64,000 bases of DNA, from the NCBI GenBank assembly GCA_023653785.1, contig JAMKCH010051437.1, positions 62,001 to 126,000 of the forward strand, given 5' to 3'. The stretch is from Ophioderma brevispina. Taxonomy: Eukaryota > Echinodermata > Ophiuroidea > Amphilepidida > Ophiodermatidae. Shown here piece by piece: positions 1-11,300 of the stretch. Position 1 is the stretch's first letter; each line of letters starts with the position of its first letter. The translations under genes were made by a program, and so were the position numbers. Below the pieces are notes generated by a model. It saw only the letters and a program-made list of their open reading frames with translations. It searched no databases and was not told the DNA's origin.

Positions 1-525
1 CTTGTGACATTCGGTATGGTGGCATTACTAGGGGGAGGGGCACTATTGGGTCTATTACGGTACCTGTTTTGTTCTTTCTAAAAACACTTTGTAATTAGAC
101 TAAATAAAGCTTGAAAATGTTGAAGAATCTGTTTGGATATCACTTCGTAATTCTGGGGTCCTGGGCAATTTTTTTTTTCAAGAATAAATCTTTTAAAACT
201 TGCAGGTTTTAACGTTGGCTATTATTGGCACAGTGTAGGTGTGACATCTAACATAGGGTTCTCAAAAAATCTATCACAACAAGTCATTTGTATGCTTTTC
301 TTATTACATGCATCAAAAATCACTTCTACTAAATTTAATAGAGTTAAATTGCTTGGCCACCACAACAGCATTGTGTACTTGAACTCACAGTAGGGGGACC
401 CCCTGATAGATGTAAATATGGAATGGCACTCAGCTGATCTAATCTGCTTTTCTTTAATATGGGTTAGAAACAAGTTAACCTCAACTTTCCTTTTGGTCCC
501 AAAATATACTGTAGTAGACAACAAT
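1..525. other. Gene-free sequence
   Basis: No coding region is recognisable. A 110-codon open frame on the minus strand (222-554) has no recognisable domain and runs into the repeat that starts near 527, so I treat it as chance. Confidence 0.5.
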
Positions 526-705
526 CCAGAGGGTGTTTTTTGAGTCAATCCCACATGCTACCAGTTTTTTTGGAAATTTCACACCTCAATAAGGTAATGA
601 GATCTCACATAAAATGCTATTCCTCTAAACACAACACAAAAAACCCCAATGTCAAGCTCATTTTAAGCCCACAAAGCAGTAAGTCGTTAGGAGTTTTTGC
701 ATGAT
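526..705 (+). repeat. Dispersed repeat R1, copy 1 (left part)
   Basis: The copy begins with CAGAGGGTGTTTTTTGAGTC, then AATCCCACATGCTACCAG, and continues through CACCTCAATAAGG, CTCATTTTAAGCCCACAAAG. The same order of words occurs at 4119-4325. The first bases are the inverted complement of the other end of that copy (AAAACACCCTCTGG), so R1 looks like a non-autonomous inverted-repeat element. The right end of this copy was not found. Confidence 0.6.
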
Positions 706-766
706 TATGTCAAATGTCTTGTGGTTTGTTGTCCTCGCCTGAACTTTTGACTTAGTAATCACTTTT

Positions 767-830
767 TCTGTCTGTCTGTCCCTCCGTCCGTCCGTCGTCC
801 TGTCGGTCTGTCTGTTCTGTCTGTCCCTGT
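767..830. repeat. CTGT/CCGT microsatellite
   Basis: Imperfect tetranucleotide tract made of TCTG, TCCG and TCGT units; irregular and decayed. Confidence 0.85.
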
Positions 831-894
831 TCTTTGCTGTGCTGTCATGCTGTCCTTGGTGCATGACGTCCGTGTGTCACGGCTTGGTGTAGAT

Positions 895-1230
895 TTATCT
901 GGAGTTCCCGTAAGTCCCTCATATGATGATTTAACTTGGTGGTGGAAAGAGCGTTTCCACGATTTTCTCGACTTGATTAGAATTTGGGTGTAAAATAATC
1001 TAATTAAGTCATCTAATTTGCATAATGAACGAACATTTTCCCGCCAGGCTATTTGTGTACAAGTTTTCTGGAGTTCCGTAAGGCGTATGATGATGTTACT
1101 TGGTGGGAAGGGGGAGCCGGGCTGGAGAGTTTCTCGAACTGATTAGATTTCGGGCGTATTGCGGGCAATTAAGTATGCAAATGAGCTAATTAATATGCAA
1201 AAAACAAGCCGTAAATTGCCTTATAATTTG
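895..1230. repeat. Two-copy direct repeat, about 170 bp
   Basis: Two diverged copies share CTGGAGTTCC, ATGATGATGT/TTAACTTGGTGG, then a G-rich block, CTCGACTTGATTAGA/CTCGAACTGATTAGA, and CTAATTAAG...TTTGCATAAT. One starts near 897, the other near 1069. A third partial copy with GATGATGTAACTTGGTGG lies at 11,787-11,845, so the unit is a dispersed family. Confidence 0.65.
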
Positions 1231-1900
1231 AAACGTAACATTGGATACGGAAATGTTCCTTCACTGCATGAAAGCTTATCAATGGTGCGCATCTTTTTTT
1301 CCAATTTGAGCGTGTGTGTGATAGCATACTGGCGGCTTAGGTTTCAAATGAGCTAATCAATTGCCGTAATTATTGTATCTCTGAAACCGTACATCGGATA
1401 GGCAAAATTCCTTCCTCCTTCGCTGCCATTAAAGAATACTATGCCGCCCCCCCATGGCCATGCTTCTTTTGGGTGATTCATAATTGGGTCAAAGTGCAAT
1501 TGGGCCATTAAAAAGGGGCATTTGGTGTTTGATACAATATTGATCTAATTAAATATGCATAATTGCTGTATCCACTGAAATGGTACCATTGGATATGCAA
1601 AATTCGCTGTTGTACTGAGAACTTCTATGCCGTACAGACACATCTTTTGTCATGAATCACATGGCGGTTCAAAGTAAGTGGCAAGTGGATCAATGTAAGG
1701 GGCAGTTGTTTGATGGCAATGATCTACTTAACATATGCGTAGTTGATGTAATCGCTTAAATGGTACAATTGGATATGCAAACTTCCCTTCCTTCGCTACA
1801 AAGTGAGACTACTATATTGGTTAACATCTTTTGTGCGAATAATAATTGTGGTCAACATGCATGTGGGCCACTTAAAGGGGCATTGTTTGATTTTTTCAAA
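1190..1900. repeat. Degenerate tandem array, period about 190 bp
   Basis: Four diverged units are visible. Each holds a word like GGTACAATTGGATATGCAAA (near 1230, 1385, 1580 and 1758), a cytosine/thymine-rich CTTCCTTCGCT block, CATCTTTTGT, and AAAGGGGCATTGTTTGAT (near 1510, 1700 and 1875). Units differ by many indels. The short open frames that cross the array have no domain. Confidence 0.7.
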
Positions 1901-2564
1901 TGCAAAACAATGCTAAATGTCTTTGGTCCATTTCACCAACTTTCTCAGGTCTTGTCAATGGTCAGAGTGGTGTGTAAATAGCTAATACTACCGCTTGCAA
2001 AAGAATTTGATTCAGGGAGTTTTGTTTACCGTTACAATAAATGAGGTGCAGCTGGTGTTTATTTGGCAGTATAGATGGGCGGGTGGTGGTGTTGTGGTGT
2101 ACAAAACATAGGGTGTACACAAATCAAGAGACCACCAATCAAACAAAGAAAGGGGGTACACACAAAAGTATGTAACAAGTACAATCCCTCTCCTGCTAGA
2201 AATCTCAGTGGCCCATGGGGTCTTCATTGTAAATTTGTGTGTTTTTCTACTTCTGGTTCAGTCTTAATTGTTTTGCCAGCCTGTTTACATACTTGGAAAA
2301 TGTTAATGACGCCCAAATTGGTGCATTGTCAACATGCATTCACAACACACTCGTCTCTTCTGGACCCCGTTATGCCGACTCAAATCTTATTAAAAATGTG
2401 TGTCACATTTTTGGGGGGGTGTGGGGGGGGGCGGAGGGCTGGTACTGGGTTTTTCAAAAATAAGTGGTTTGCCAATTGACTAAATTTTCATTTTTACCTA
2501 AAATTTATTAGTGAATTTTTTAAAGGGATTTTTTGCATTGACTTTCATTGATTAAGTAATATCT
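1901..2564. other. No gene recognised; short G-rich tract
   Basis: Overlapping open frames on both strands (2012-2479) have low-complexity translations and are not credible genes. The G-rich tract near 2412-2433 is interrupted by T and C. Confidence 0.5.
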
Positions 2565-3262
2565 ACAATGGAAAATGGTTGGTGGGCCTGGGGGTGTGGT
2601 GCAAATGAAAGAGCAGGAAATAAAAATACTATATACTGCAAACCCGGGGGTTCGTACTCCTAACCATCGCTCTTGGTTTATGATTATGGTTTGGGGACTT
2701 TCAAGATTAATATCTTTTAATATCTCCCCAAACGGGAAGAATTGTTTGTGAACCGTCGTAATGTTGGTAGATCAAATGAAAGAGTGCGAAGTATAGATAC
2801 ATAGAATGCAAACCCGGGGGTGCGTAACTCCTAAACACTCTCTTACTTGTGCTCATGGTGGGGGGACTTTTTCAAGAGAATATCGTCGCACGATGGAAAA
2901 ATGGTTGACCCCTGGGTGTTTCCAAATGAAAGAGTGAGAGGTTATCAGAAAATAACTATCAAACATGCAAACCTCGGGGGTGCTTGTACCCTAAACATCT
3001 CGTTGCTTGTTGAGGACTTCTCTTGATTAATATCTCCACCTGGAAAATGTTGTGGACCCCTGGGTGGTGTCAAATGAAAAGAGCGGAAATAAAGAATACT
3101 GTAAATGCAAAACAGGGTGCTTACTGGACTCCTAAACTCTGACTATCTCGTGGGGGTGGGGGGGGGGGGGGGGGGGGGTATTTCAAACTTGTCAAGATGA
3201 ATACTTGCCACGATGGGAAATGTTGTGACCCCTCGGGTTGTTGTCCAAATAAATAGTGGTTG
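2565..3262. repeat. Degenerate tandem array, period about 160 bp
   Basis: About four and a half units. Each has GGAAAATGGTTG, a CCTGGGGGTG-like word, CAAATGAAAGAG, ATGCAAACCCGGGGGTGC, CTCCTAAACA and CAAGATTAATAT. Unit starts are near 2567, 2740, 2890, 3039 and 3215. The last unit is broken by a run of 21 G residues. Confidence 0.75.
3158..3178 (+). repeat. Poly(G) tract, 21 G
   Basis: Uninterrupted run of 21 G inside the fourth unit of the 160-bp array. It could form a G-quadruplex, or be a length error of assembly. Confidence 0.9.
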
Positions 3263-3439
3263 GAAGTTAAAACTCTAGTGTAAGGAAAATTTGGAGTTGT
3301 ATCTGGTTGAGTACAAACTGGTTTTTTGGGACACCCCTGGACTCGCACAGTTTCACTCTGGTTGTTGCTGCTTTTTTGTCTTACAATTCAGCGCGAAAGC
3401 AGCCTAGACTTGTGGGTTCGAGAACCGCCTTGTAAAAGT

Positions 3440-3625
3440 TTTGGAACACTTTGTCAATCACGAAGTACTGGAACATTTTTTAGTACAGTACGGTAAGAGG
3501 CACATTGCTATATGCATCATGGATTGATTCAAAACCACCCTCTAGTACTCATCCAAGCCCAGTGATTTCCTGTACTAAAACATTGCACTTGTGGCATGTT
3601 AAACATATCTATATTAGCCATGTTA
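3440..3625. repeat. Dispersed repeat R1, copy 2
   Basis: Contains AAGTACTGGAACATTTTTTA, GGCACATTGCTATATGCATC, ATTGATTCAAAACCACCCTC, TAGTACTCATCCAAGC and GCACTTGTGGCATGTTAAAC in the same order as 4281-4400 and 27,565-27,790. Confidence 0.6.
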
Positions 3626-4118
3626 TTTAATCAATTTCAAAATGGTGCAAAAAGCAATGATTCCCATTAGCATGTGTTTCTTAAAAGCTGTGTGTGATCC
3701 CCCCCGTTGGCCAACACAAGTTTGTTCTTTTTTTTTTAGTTAATAGAAATTGGATGTGTGTAGAGATGGACTACATTTGTGAAGTGATCTTTCACTGGGA
3801 TCTTCGCCTCCGAGCAATTTATATATGCATCCTGAGGTCAACATTCATACATGTAAACACACAGTCCTGGCTTGAATTAATGACAAATGAGAAAAACCAG
3901 TGACATACATATAGTGTCAGGAGTTTACCATTAATGAAAAAACGTTATCTATCCCCGAAGAAAAACATGACAAGGAATAATTTGTATTGTGTGACCACAA
4001 AGTGCTTGTGGCAGTGTTGGGTTTCATATAGAGAATTTGGTGGTTTCCTTGTTTTCCCTCCAAAACCTAGACATAGAACTGTAATATGAGGGTGACGTCA
4101 AGAAATTCTTCCTACCCT
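3626..4118. other. Gene-free sequence
   Basis: No gene, domain or clear repeat seen. A 69-codon frame at 3694-3903 has no recognisable features. Confidence 0.5.
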
Positions 4119-4410
4119 GACCAGAAAGGTCCATGTTCAGAGCATATTTTGGGTCAATCCCATAATGCACCAGTTTTGGGATATTTCACTTCAATAAGGT
4201 CATGTGATCGCACAAAAATTCTATTCTTAACACAACATTTGACTTTTACACTCATTTTAGCCCACAAAGTGTAAGTACTTTGCATGCATTCTGGAATTTA
4301 TTCAAAACACCCTCTGGTACATCATGTTCAAGCAATTTCATTGAAGAAAGTGATAGCATTATGTAATTTGCACATGTGGTAGGTGCTCTAAACATTACAG
4401 GGTCTCACAA
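4119..4410 (+). repeat. Dispersed repeat R1, copy 3 (both ends)
   Basis: The most complete copy. Left end TTGGGTCAATCCCATAATGC; right end GCATTCTGGAATTTATTCAA followed by AACACCCTCTGG, which is the imperfect inverted complement of the left end seen at 527. The middle matches copy 1 (TTCAATAAGG, CTCATTTTAGCCCACAAAG). Downstream sequence (GCACATGTGGTAGGTGCTCT) also matches copy 2, so the repeat unit extends beyond the inverted end. Confidence 0.65.
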
Positions 4411-4689
4411 AAGGAATTGTTGACCACTGGTTTAACAGTACATGTACTTGTGATAAAATTTGTGAAAATGTCTCATTGAGCAGCGTGTTGACTGATCTTG
4501 GACCGTCAAAATAATATACCTTTTCATACCAATCATTGTGATCTCTTCATGTTTTGTGGTCAATGATGTGCTGAATAAAGAGGTTAGGGTTACCCCTCAT
4601 TCTGTTTTTGCCAAACCCGGGCCCATAACCAGGCTTTTTAGTGGAGGGACAGTTTTTTTTTTCAAAAGGGACTTTTTCTTAGGGAAAGC

Positions 4690-4920
4690 AGCCCACTAAC
4701 TGCTGTGAGTTGCTGGTGGGACATGTTCCCTGCAGGAGGCCCATTGCTGCCTATTGCTGGTGGGTCTTCAGTGCTATTCCACCGATTTTTTTGCTAGCGG
4801 CTAAGTGGCAAGTACGATTTCCTATGGTTGCCGGTAGGACGTCTAGAGCTACAACTGTTTGCTGTGCATTGTCGGTAAGACGTGTTGTCGGGTGAAACGC
4901 GTGTCCTGTTAGGGTTAATG
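4690..4920 (+). repeat. Fragment of the CAATAG/CAGCAAT element, inverted
   Basis: Holds AGGAGGCCCATTGCTGCC, TATTGCTGGTGGGTCTTC, and ends in GTGTCCTGTTAGGGTTAATG. The inverted forms (GGCAATAGGCAGCAATGGGT, CTCCTGAGG) and the end GACGTGTTAGGGTTAAAA occur at 9660-10,346, so this is a shorter, decayed copy. Confidence 0.6.
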
Positions 4921-6053
4921 GGCAAATTTATATGGAGTGAAAATGAGATCATTTGATGCTAAAATTATCTGCCTACTTTTAGATGGTTGCTGCTTAAATT
5001 AAAGGTGTGTAACCTTATCAGCAAACTTGTGCCCCCCCCCCTTTTACCCCATAAAAATTGACATTTTTTGTATCAGAAGGAAGCTCTGAATGGTAGGGTC
5101 CAGGCTGAGGATCGTGTAGTGCTAAGTTTTTAATTGCAGTATTTTTTTCAAAAATTTCATTACATGTGTAACATTTTAGCTGGTTACGTTTATGACACTT
5201 TTCTATTTCATTTATGCTAATTATGCATAAAAGTCCAAATCACAAAACAAGTCTGAAAATTTATTTGCTTACTCACTATGCATATTTTAAAGAACAAAAA
5301 CTGGTTTAGCATTACAAATAAAAAGTCACATGTATGGCTAAAAGTTTCAAATTCTGAAGAATCGTTCTTTTTCATATCACTGGTATCAACAATAAATTAT
5401 ATTATTTGAAGGATCTGGGATCAATATATCAGCATAAGAACTTACACCAGGCCACTGGAGCACTCCCACTCACTAAGGATTAAAAAATGTACTGGTGACA
5501 ATTAATTTTCTTATGTTCTTTTGTGATAGACTAATGTATCTGGTTACTGATCAATTTTTGAAACAACAAAGAAGACGTTAGTGTGCTCTAAGCTGCAGTT
5601 TACAAGCTAAACGGATGCAGGGGCAGGTGCAAATTCTCCATCAAATTTGGAAATCAGTGTTCAATCATTTTTTTAGATTTTCTTATGAGGCCTACTGAGG
5701 TAAATGAACTAGCAGCAAGCTAGAACCCCAGGGTTTTAGGGGCTGCCTGTGTATTTGTTTAGAAATACTTCCAAGGCTAGGGGACAATAAGGAGGGAAGG
5801 GTATTGCTCAAGTTTTCCCCTTAATGTTGCCAGTTTGGTTTGATAATAATATGAGTAATTTGATGTAATGGATATTAGATTGCTGCTTTGTATAATAATA
5901 ACAAATATAGTGTTCCTTGAGAAAGACTAACATGGTTGCAGAAGAAATAGTCAAGATGGCTGCCTGGTGCTGTTTTCAGAGCATTGGGTGGGAGTGATCA
6001 GGGAATCACTTCCATGAAATTCAGTGGCATTACAAGACCAGTTGCAAAGGGGC
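4921..6053. other. Gene-free sequence
   Basis: AT-rich sequence with a C10 run at 5032-5041. No gene or repeat family could be defined by eye. Confidence 0.5.
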
Positions 6054-6069
6054 GGGGGGGGGGGGGGGG
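6054..6069 (+). repeat. Poly(G) tract, 16 G
   Basis: Uninterrupted 16-G run followed by TTTTGGGGGTG. The overlapping minus-strand open frames (5951-6285) encode poly-Pro because of this tract and are not genes. Confidence 0.85.
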
Positions 6070-6398
6070 TTTTGGGGGTGTTTGTGGGGCTGAATAGGTG
6101 GTGTATACGGGCACTTTTATGAGGGGGGAAGTTGGGTCCTTCTCCATAGAACGGTACATCATGCGCTCCAGGCATTCAGGGAGATGATCACCCCTGTATG
6201 GCCCAATTTGGTGTATAAACTGCTCATGTTTTTTGTACATAGTGCACCTTTTGTTGTAAATTTTCTTCTTGATTTTGGACAGCACCTATTTTTTCCTCAC
6301 TGGTAGGATGGCGGCGATGCCCCTCACCACCATCCAAGTTTACGAGGTTGCTGTTGTAAAGGGATCACCACACCAAGTACCAAGTACGGTCAGTTCAT

Positions 6399-6444
6399 GG
6401 GGGGGGGGGCTGGCTGGGGCTCGGCTTCTGGTTACGCCACTGAT
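6399..6444 (-). mobile_element. hAT-like MITE end, fragment
   Basis: Ends with GGTTACGCCACTG, the inverted form of the terminus CAGTGGCGTA at 11,301. Inside it lies an 11-G run, and the 11,301 element likewise has a G run just inside its terminus. No partner end was found, so this is probably a truncated copy. Confidence 0.5.
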
Positions 6445-8257
6445 GAATAAGACCGGTGTCAACACCCTGTCAAACTAGTAGGGTATAAACTTTCATCTGT
6501 GGAAAACTGATTATAATTACAGGTGTGTTTATCAATGCAAATAGTTATTTTGAAAAAAATATATATAGAATGCAGACTACTGAAAAGTTTTTTTTCTTTG
6601 ACAACAGTATATTAACGATGTGTAAATTGTAAAAAAAAAACAAAGTAGGTAGATTTGATAGTATTTTATAAAACACAAAATCCCCTGAAGACCAATGGGA
6701 GTGTTTTGGGCCTACAGCCTCAATTGTGTTTATGAGGGACTTTTCTATTTCAATGTTTTTGTGGCAGTATTATAATCACCATTGTGTCATCTCAGTAGCC
6801 AGCAATTTCTGTACTTATTGACCAACTTGTTGATAAAAAACTGCAGATGAGAAGACATTTTTGCTGTTCTTTGGAATAACATTGCTTCTAACAGGGGTGT
6901 GAAATCTCCTTGTTTAAGAGCATTTCCTCATTTTTGAGATTTTGTTAGTGCCCAAATTTTAGCTTTTTCTTTGATTTTCAGCCTGTTTTGGCATTTTTTC
7001 CTCCTCTTTCCCTCTTTTTCCCCCTTTTTTCCCCTTTTCCTCATTTTTTGTCCATGGCCTTTCACACCCCAGTTCTGAAATGTGCTGGAAATTCAATTGT
7101 TGAAGGAAAAGTTGTTGTCAAGCACCTCACTTGGTATGCTTGTTGAATCGGTGGTCAATTTCTAGAATGAGCAGATCTGATGTACATGTAGATTGAAAGT
7201 TGCACTGAAGCCAATGCAATACACTGCTCTGTATACTCCATAAAACCCTGGTATAAACTCACTATCAAAGTAATGACTCTAAGTGTAACTTTGAAATGCA
7301 ATTTCATTCCAGTTGTCACCATCAATTTAAAACAATTTGTGTGCTATTGTAATGAATGAGGGATCAAAAATATGAACAGAATTGTACTCATCTCCAGCTT
7401 TCCAAATTGAAACATCAGCTGGGGATAGCTTGCAAAGAGGAGTGAAATATCTTTTAGTGAATAAACAGTCTACATGTACAGCTGCCAGCCATTGTAGTTA
7501 CCACCTTCTTCCATCCGTGTGTGTGTAATGGATTGAATATGAGATTGTATCTGCCTCCAGAGCTCATAGATGATTCCAAAATTAGACTTGACCCAATTGG
7601 AATAATTAAGTGTGCATTACCAGGTCAACTATATGCCATCATCACTATTGGGATGACATTAAAATGGAATGATCTGCTGAGCAGATATGAAGACATCGCT
7701 GCTGTCTTTATCTTTGTTTATTCCCCACCCCTACCCTTACGGTATCAGTATTTTAAATGAGGGGGGGGGGGAGATGGCCCTGGCATTTACTTGTCATTCT
7801 GTGCTTGACTTTGTGTGTTTTCAGGTGAACCACTGAATCAGTGGACAGCATAACAAATTATGATTGTTCTCTATTTGAGAAAACTTTTGGCCACCCAATG
7901 CAGCACATCGTAAAACATAAGGCAACATTCTTACGACACAAAGCACAATTCACAAAATGTAAGAGAAATATTATTGGTAGTAACTGGATACATGTAGGAT
8001 TATAATTTGGTTTATTACAAAGGAAAAAATGAATAAACTTATGACCATCCCTCTGGTGATTTTGCCGGTTATTTATTCATTCAATGGCATTTTACCGCTT
8101 AGTTGAAATAGCAGCATCTCATGAGCTCCTCCAGCAAGTTAATCAACTAAACTTCCTACAGCGTTTTACAATGTATAGCATGTGAATGCAAGGTCGTAAG
8201 TCCAATGGCTGCCATTTGTCAAGAAATTCAATCAAACGTCTATGGTCATGTCTATCG
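6445..8257. other. Gene-free sequence
   Basis: No gene recognised. Contains pyrimidine-rich CCTCTTTCCCTC/TTTTTCCCC tracts near 7000-7050 and an 11-G run at 7761-7771. A 79-codon frame at 7521-7760 has no domain. Confidence 0.5.
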
Positions 8258-8333
8258 TCAGTGGCTCTTGAAATGGGTCTTCAGTTGGGCAACAGTCGCC
8301 AGTCGCCTGAAGAACCATTTTAAGAGCCACTGA
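8258..8333. repeat. Hairpin with 26-bp arms
   Basis: Left arm 8259-8284 starts CAGTGGCTCTTGAAATGG; right arm 8307-8332 ends AAGAGCCACTG. The arms pair over 26 bp with two mismatches and a 22-nt loop; the next base pair (8258/8333) also matches. The size resembles a microRNA precursor, but a small foldback element is equally possible. Confidence 0.75.
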
Positions 8334-8819
8334 TTCAAGGAAAGATAAATTAAGTCATCCTAATACATGGCAGCACACAGATGTATCACATGGCAGCTAT
8401 TGCACTTATGACCTTCTTGCACTCAAATGACTATATACATAGGCTCAGTTGAAACATGCTCTTAATAGAACTATTTTATGGCCATAGCCCATTCCATACA
8501 AGTTGGAGATTTACCTGTGATAAATACCCAGGTGAGTCCAGGGATGGGAATACGAAATACTAATGGTATATTTGCCTTTTGGGCTTCGATGCAGCACTTC
8601 AAACTGTCAGGGCTAGACAAAAATTATTTCTCATGAAGCAAACTAACTGTCACGATTTTCTTCCACATTCCAAAATTATCCTCCAAATTTCAACTTGCAT
8701 ATTTTGTATTTTGATCCATCTTGAATACAACGTACCGGTATTATAATGGCTGGCATGAGACTACTCTAAGACATGGGGAGGGGGATATGGCATCATTGGC
8801 ATCTCATCAGACATGTTTA

Positions 8820-9075
8820 ATTATAAAGTTATGCCTTAAGGTAGGATTATCGGCTATGCCGTTCTGGACAGATTTTGTTGAAAATTGGTTGAAATGTGGG
8901 TAATGGAGACACAAACATGCATGCCATTGCCAATTTCAAATTTATCTAACAATAACGTGCCTTTTTCAGATATTTCAAATTTTATGGTTTCAATTTTCCA
9001 TAGACTTGGTACAGTGACTGATTTGGGCAAAGTAAAAAATGGACAAACTGCTGAAAAACCTGTGTTTTTATCCCC
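8820..9075 (+). repeat. Dispersed repeat R2, copy 1
   Basis: Shares with 59,095-59,345, in order: CTTAAGG.AGGATTATC, GGCTATG, CAGATTTTGTTGAAA, TAGACTTGGTACAG.GACTG, ATTTGGGCA and AAAAATGGACAAAC. The 112-codon frame at 8885-9223 follows this repeat and the next microsatellite and is not a gene. Confidence 0.65.
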
Positions 9076-9120
9076 CCGGCTTGAAAAGCAGAGGGGGAAA
9101 TTGCGAGGGTGCGAATGTCC

Positions 9121-9154
9121 GTATGTATGTGTATGTATGTATGTATGTGTGTGT
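9121..9154 (+). repeat. (GTAT)n microsatellite
   Basis: Tract of GTAT units passing into GTGTGT; one interruption. Confidence 0.9.
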
Positions 9155-9234
9155 TCCAGTTTGGTTAGGTTTTGGTTAGGTTTTCGTTTTTCGCGTCTCC
9201 TTCGAAAATTAAGTCCGATTTAAACCAGACTTTG

Positions 9235-9345
9235 GGTTAAGGTGCAATAGGGTTTCCTTCATGTGTGGATGATGTCAAAGGTCATGGACCAAGGTCAAAG
9301 GTCATCTGAGGTCATGTTCCAGACTGCCATCTTGCCAGGGGGTGA
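9235..9345 (+). repeat. AGGTCA-rich repeat fragment with one DR1
   Basis: Carries AGGTCAAAGGTCA at 9292-9304, preceded by GTCAAAGGTCATGGACC and followed by TGAGGTCATG. The wording matches the interior of the elements at 38,698 and 57,447. It ends near GCCATCTTGCCAGGGGGTGA, which may be a decayed version of their GGCAGGCGACACA terminus. Confidence 0.55.
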
Positions 9346-9659
9346 CGCAGGTATACTTGCTGTATTTTTGTATTTGTTGTAGGTTATGTGTAAGATTAGT
9401 TTTCTTTTTTATGGTTTCAAATATATTGGATTAAAAGAATATTTATTTCTTTAGGTACTAGCCAAGATAAATTGTTTGTGCTTAGTTAATGTTAGTACCA
9501 TACTTGTCAATAATTCATTTTTGTCTAGAAAAATTAATTTTACTAGAATGAACTGTACATTCAATCTCAACGAATGTGTCATCTGAAAGAGAATCAAATT
9601 AAGAAAATTATTTCATTAGATTTTGATGTTAAAGTGTTTATTTTTCTCAAAAATGAAAA

Positions 9660-10346
9660 CGTAACTCTAACATGTCACGGGGTCGCCCGCTATAATACGT
9701 CAGAATGGCAATAGAAGGCAATACAAAGTGTCTCCTGAAGTCCCACCGGCAATACCAAGCAAATAGTTCTTGCACTGCCGGTGAGCTGTTTTCCCTCCAG
9801 CAGAAAAACCGCAGAAATAGCTTTGATGTCTCACCGGCAATAGGCAGCAATGGGTCTCCTGAGGGGAAGACATCACACTGGCAATAGAAAGCAATTGGTT
9901 TTCACCGGTCTTCTGAGTGGAAGATGGCCGAAAGGCAATGCGAAGCAGTGACCGGAATCGGCGGAATGAACGCTCTACTTCTGGGTTCGCAAATTTGACC
10001 TTAACACATATGCCAAATTTGGAAGGTCCTACGTACAGATGACTGGGGGAACCCTGCGGTACTTTGAGGAAAGTAGTGCATGGTTTGTTGGATACAAAAT
10101 GGCAACTGAAAACTACCTGTTAGGGTGCGGGGACGTCTCAACAGCAGTAGAAAGCAATTGGTTTTGGGGATCTCCTCGGGAAAGTGGCCGAGGGCAATAG
10201 ACAGCAATGGGTGTTCTGAGGAGAAAGGGTCTCAGTGGCAATGACTAGCAATACCTAAAAAAAAATAGTTGTTGGCGTCGAAGGAGCAGTACAAGGCAAC
10301 AGAGGTAACCTAATTGCTTGTTATTGCTGGTCTGACGTGTTAGGGT
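9660..10346. mobile_element. Element of short CAATAG/CAGCAAT subrepeats with imperfect terminal inverted repeats
   Basis: About eight diverged subrepeats of the type GGCAATAGGCAGCAATGGGT + CTCCTGAGG + AAGACATC lie at roughly 9707, 9746, 9833, 9876, 9928, 10,139, 10,187 and 10,240. The left edge AACTCTAACATGTCAC is close to the inverted complement of the right edge CTGACGTGTTAGGGTT. No protein is encoded; small frames here are repeat translations. A second fragment is at 4690-4920. Confidence 0.6.
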
Positions 10347-10591
10347 TAAAAATAAATTTTCTAAAAATTATACGCTTAATGAACAAAATCCAATGAGAGA
10401 ATTTGGATATTTTCGTTAAAAGCTACATGTACTTCTAAAGTTTGGACACTACAGGGCCTTCACTCTTGCCTAGAAATAATTATTACTCTGCAAATTAAGG
10501 AAATTTTTCAAAGTAAGGAAAATAAGAATATGAAACTAGCCACTTAAAGTTTTTAAAAGATGTGCACTGAAGGTCATTCTTATATGAACCA

Positions 10592-10790
10592 AGTTTCAGC
10601 AGTGGCAGAACCGGGAGGTCCAGGAGCCCTCCACTTTTGAAAGTGCAGGGGCCTGGCCCCCACTTTCCATAATTGATTGGTGAAGTACGTCGGGCGTATC
10701 CAAGAAAAAGATAGCAAAGTATTGAAAATTGCTCAGATAAAGTGCCAAGTGGCCCCTCCACTTTGAAAATCATTCCACCGCCCAGGGTTT
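10592..10790. mobile_element. Possible hAT-like MITE remnant
   Basis: Starts CAGTGGCAGAACCGGGAGG, a common type of hAT-like terminus, and contains two CCCTCCACTTTTGAAA-like words. A clean opposite end and target duplication were not found. Confidence 0.3.
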
Positions 10791-11300
10791 GAAAAAATTT
10801 AAATTTCCCGGGAAGATAGTCGCATTTCTCACAGATTTCCTACTATATCTTATGTATAAATTTCCTTCCAAATGGCCATGTTTCCCTCCAAATGGCCAAC
10901 TTTCCTGGAAAAAGGAAGCTTCCAAAATTCCTCTCACTTTTCGGCCATGCCGCCCTCCCACGTGCCAAGTTTCAAATAAATGTTGAATAAATCTGATTTT
11001 ATAGTGATTTTCTGGGGGGGGGCGGTAGCATAGTAGCGATTGTCGGACTGTAATATCATTGAAAAATTAAAACAAGTTTGCCTGTTCTCTGAAAACAGAA
11101 CAAATAAATAAATGGGGCTTGTTTTTAAGGTGGGTGACCTGATCATGGGGACCAATTTTCGTGCAGTGTTTCCTCCCTCAAATAGAAGCTTAGTCCACCA
11201 CTTTTTTTAACGGGGCCCTAAAAAATTATGTTCATGAACTAAAAGTAGCTTACATGGCAACAGCACCTTTTTGGATACATCCTATGTGACTACCTAAGCA

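Noticed and set aside
8259..8340. Histone 3'-end stem-loop plus downstream CAAG.AAAGA element
   Set aside because: The words AAGAGCCACTG and TTCAAGGAAAGATAA look similar, but the required 6-bp stem with 4-nt loop is not formed and no histone coding sequence precedes it.
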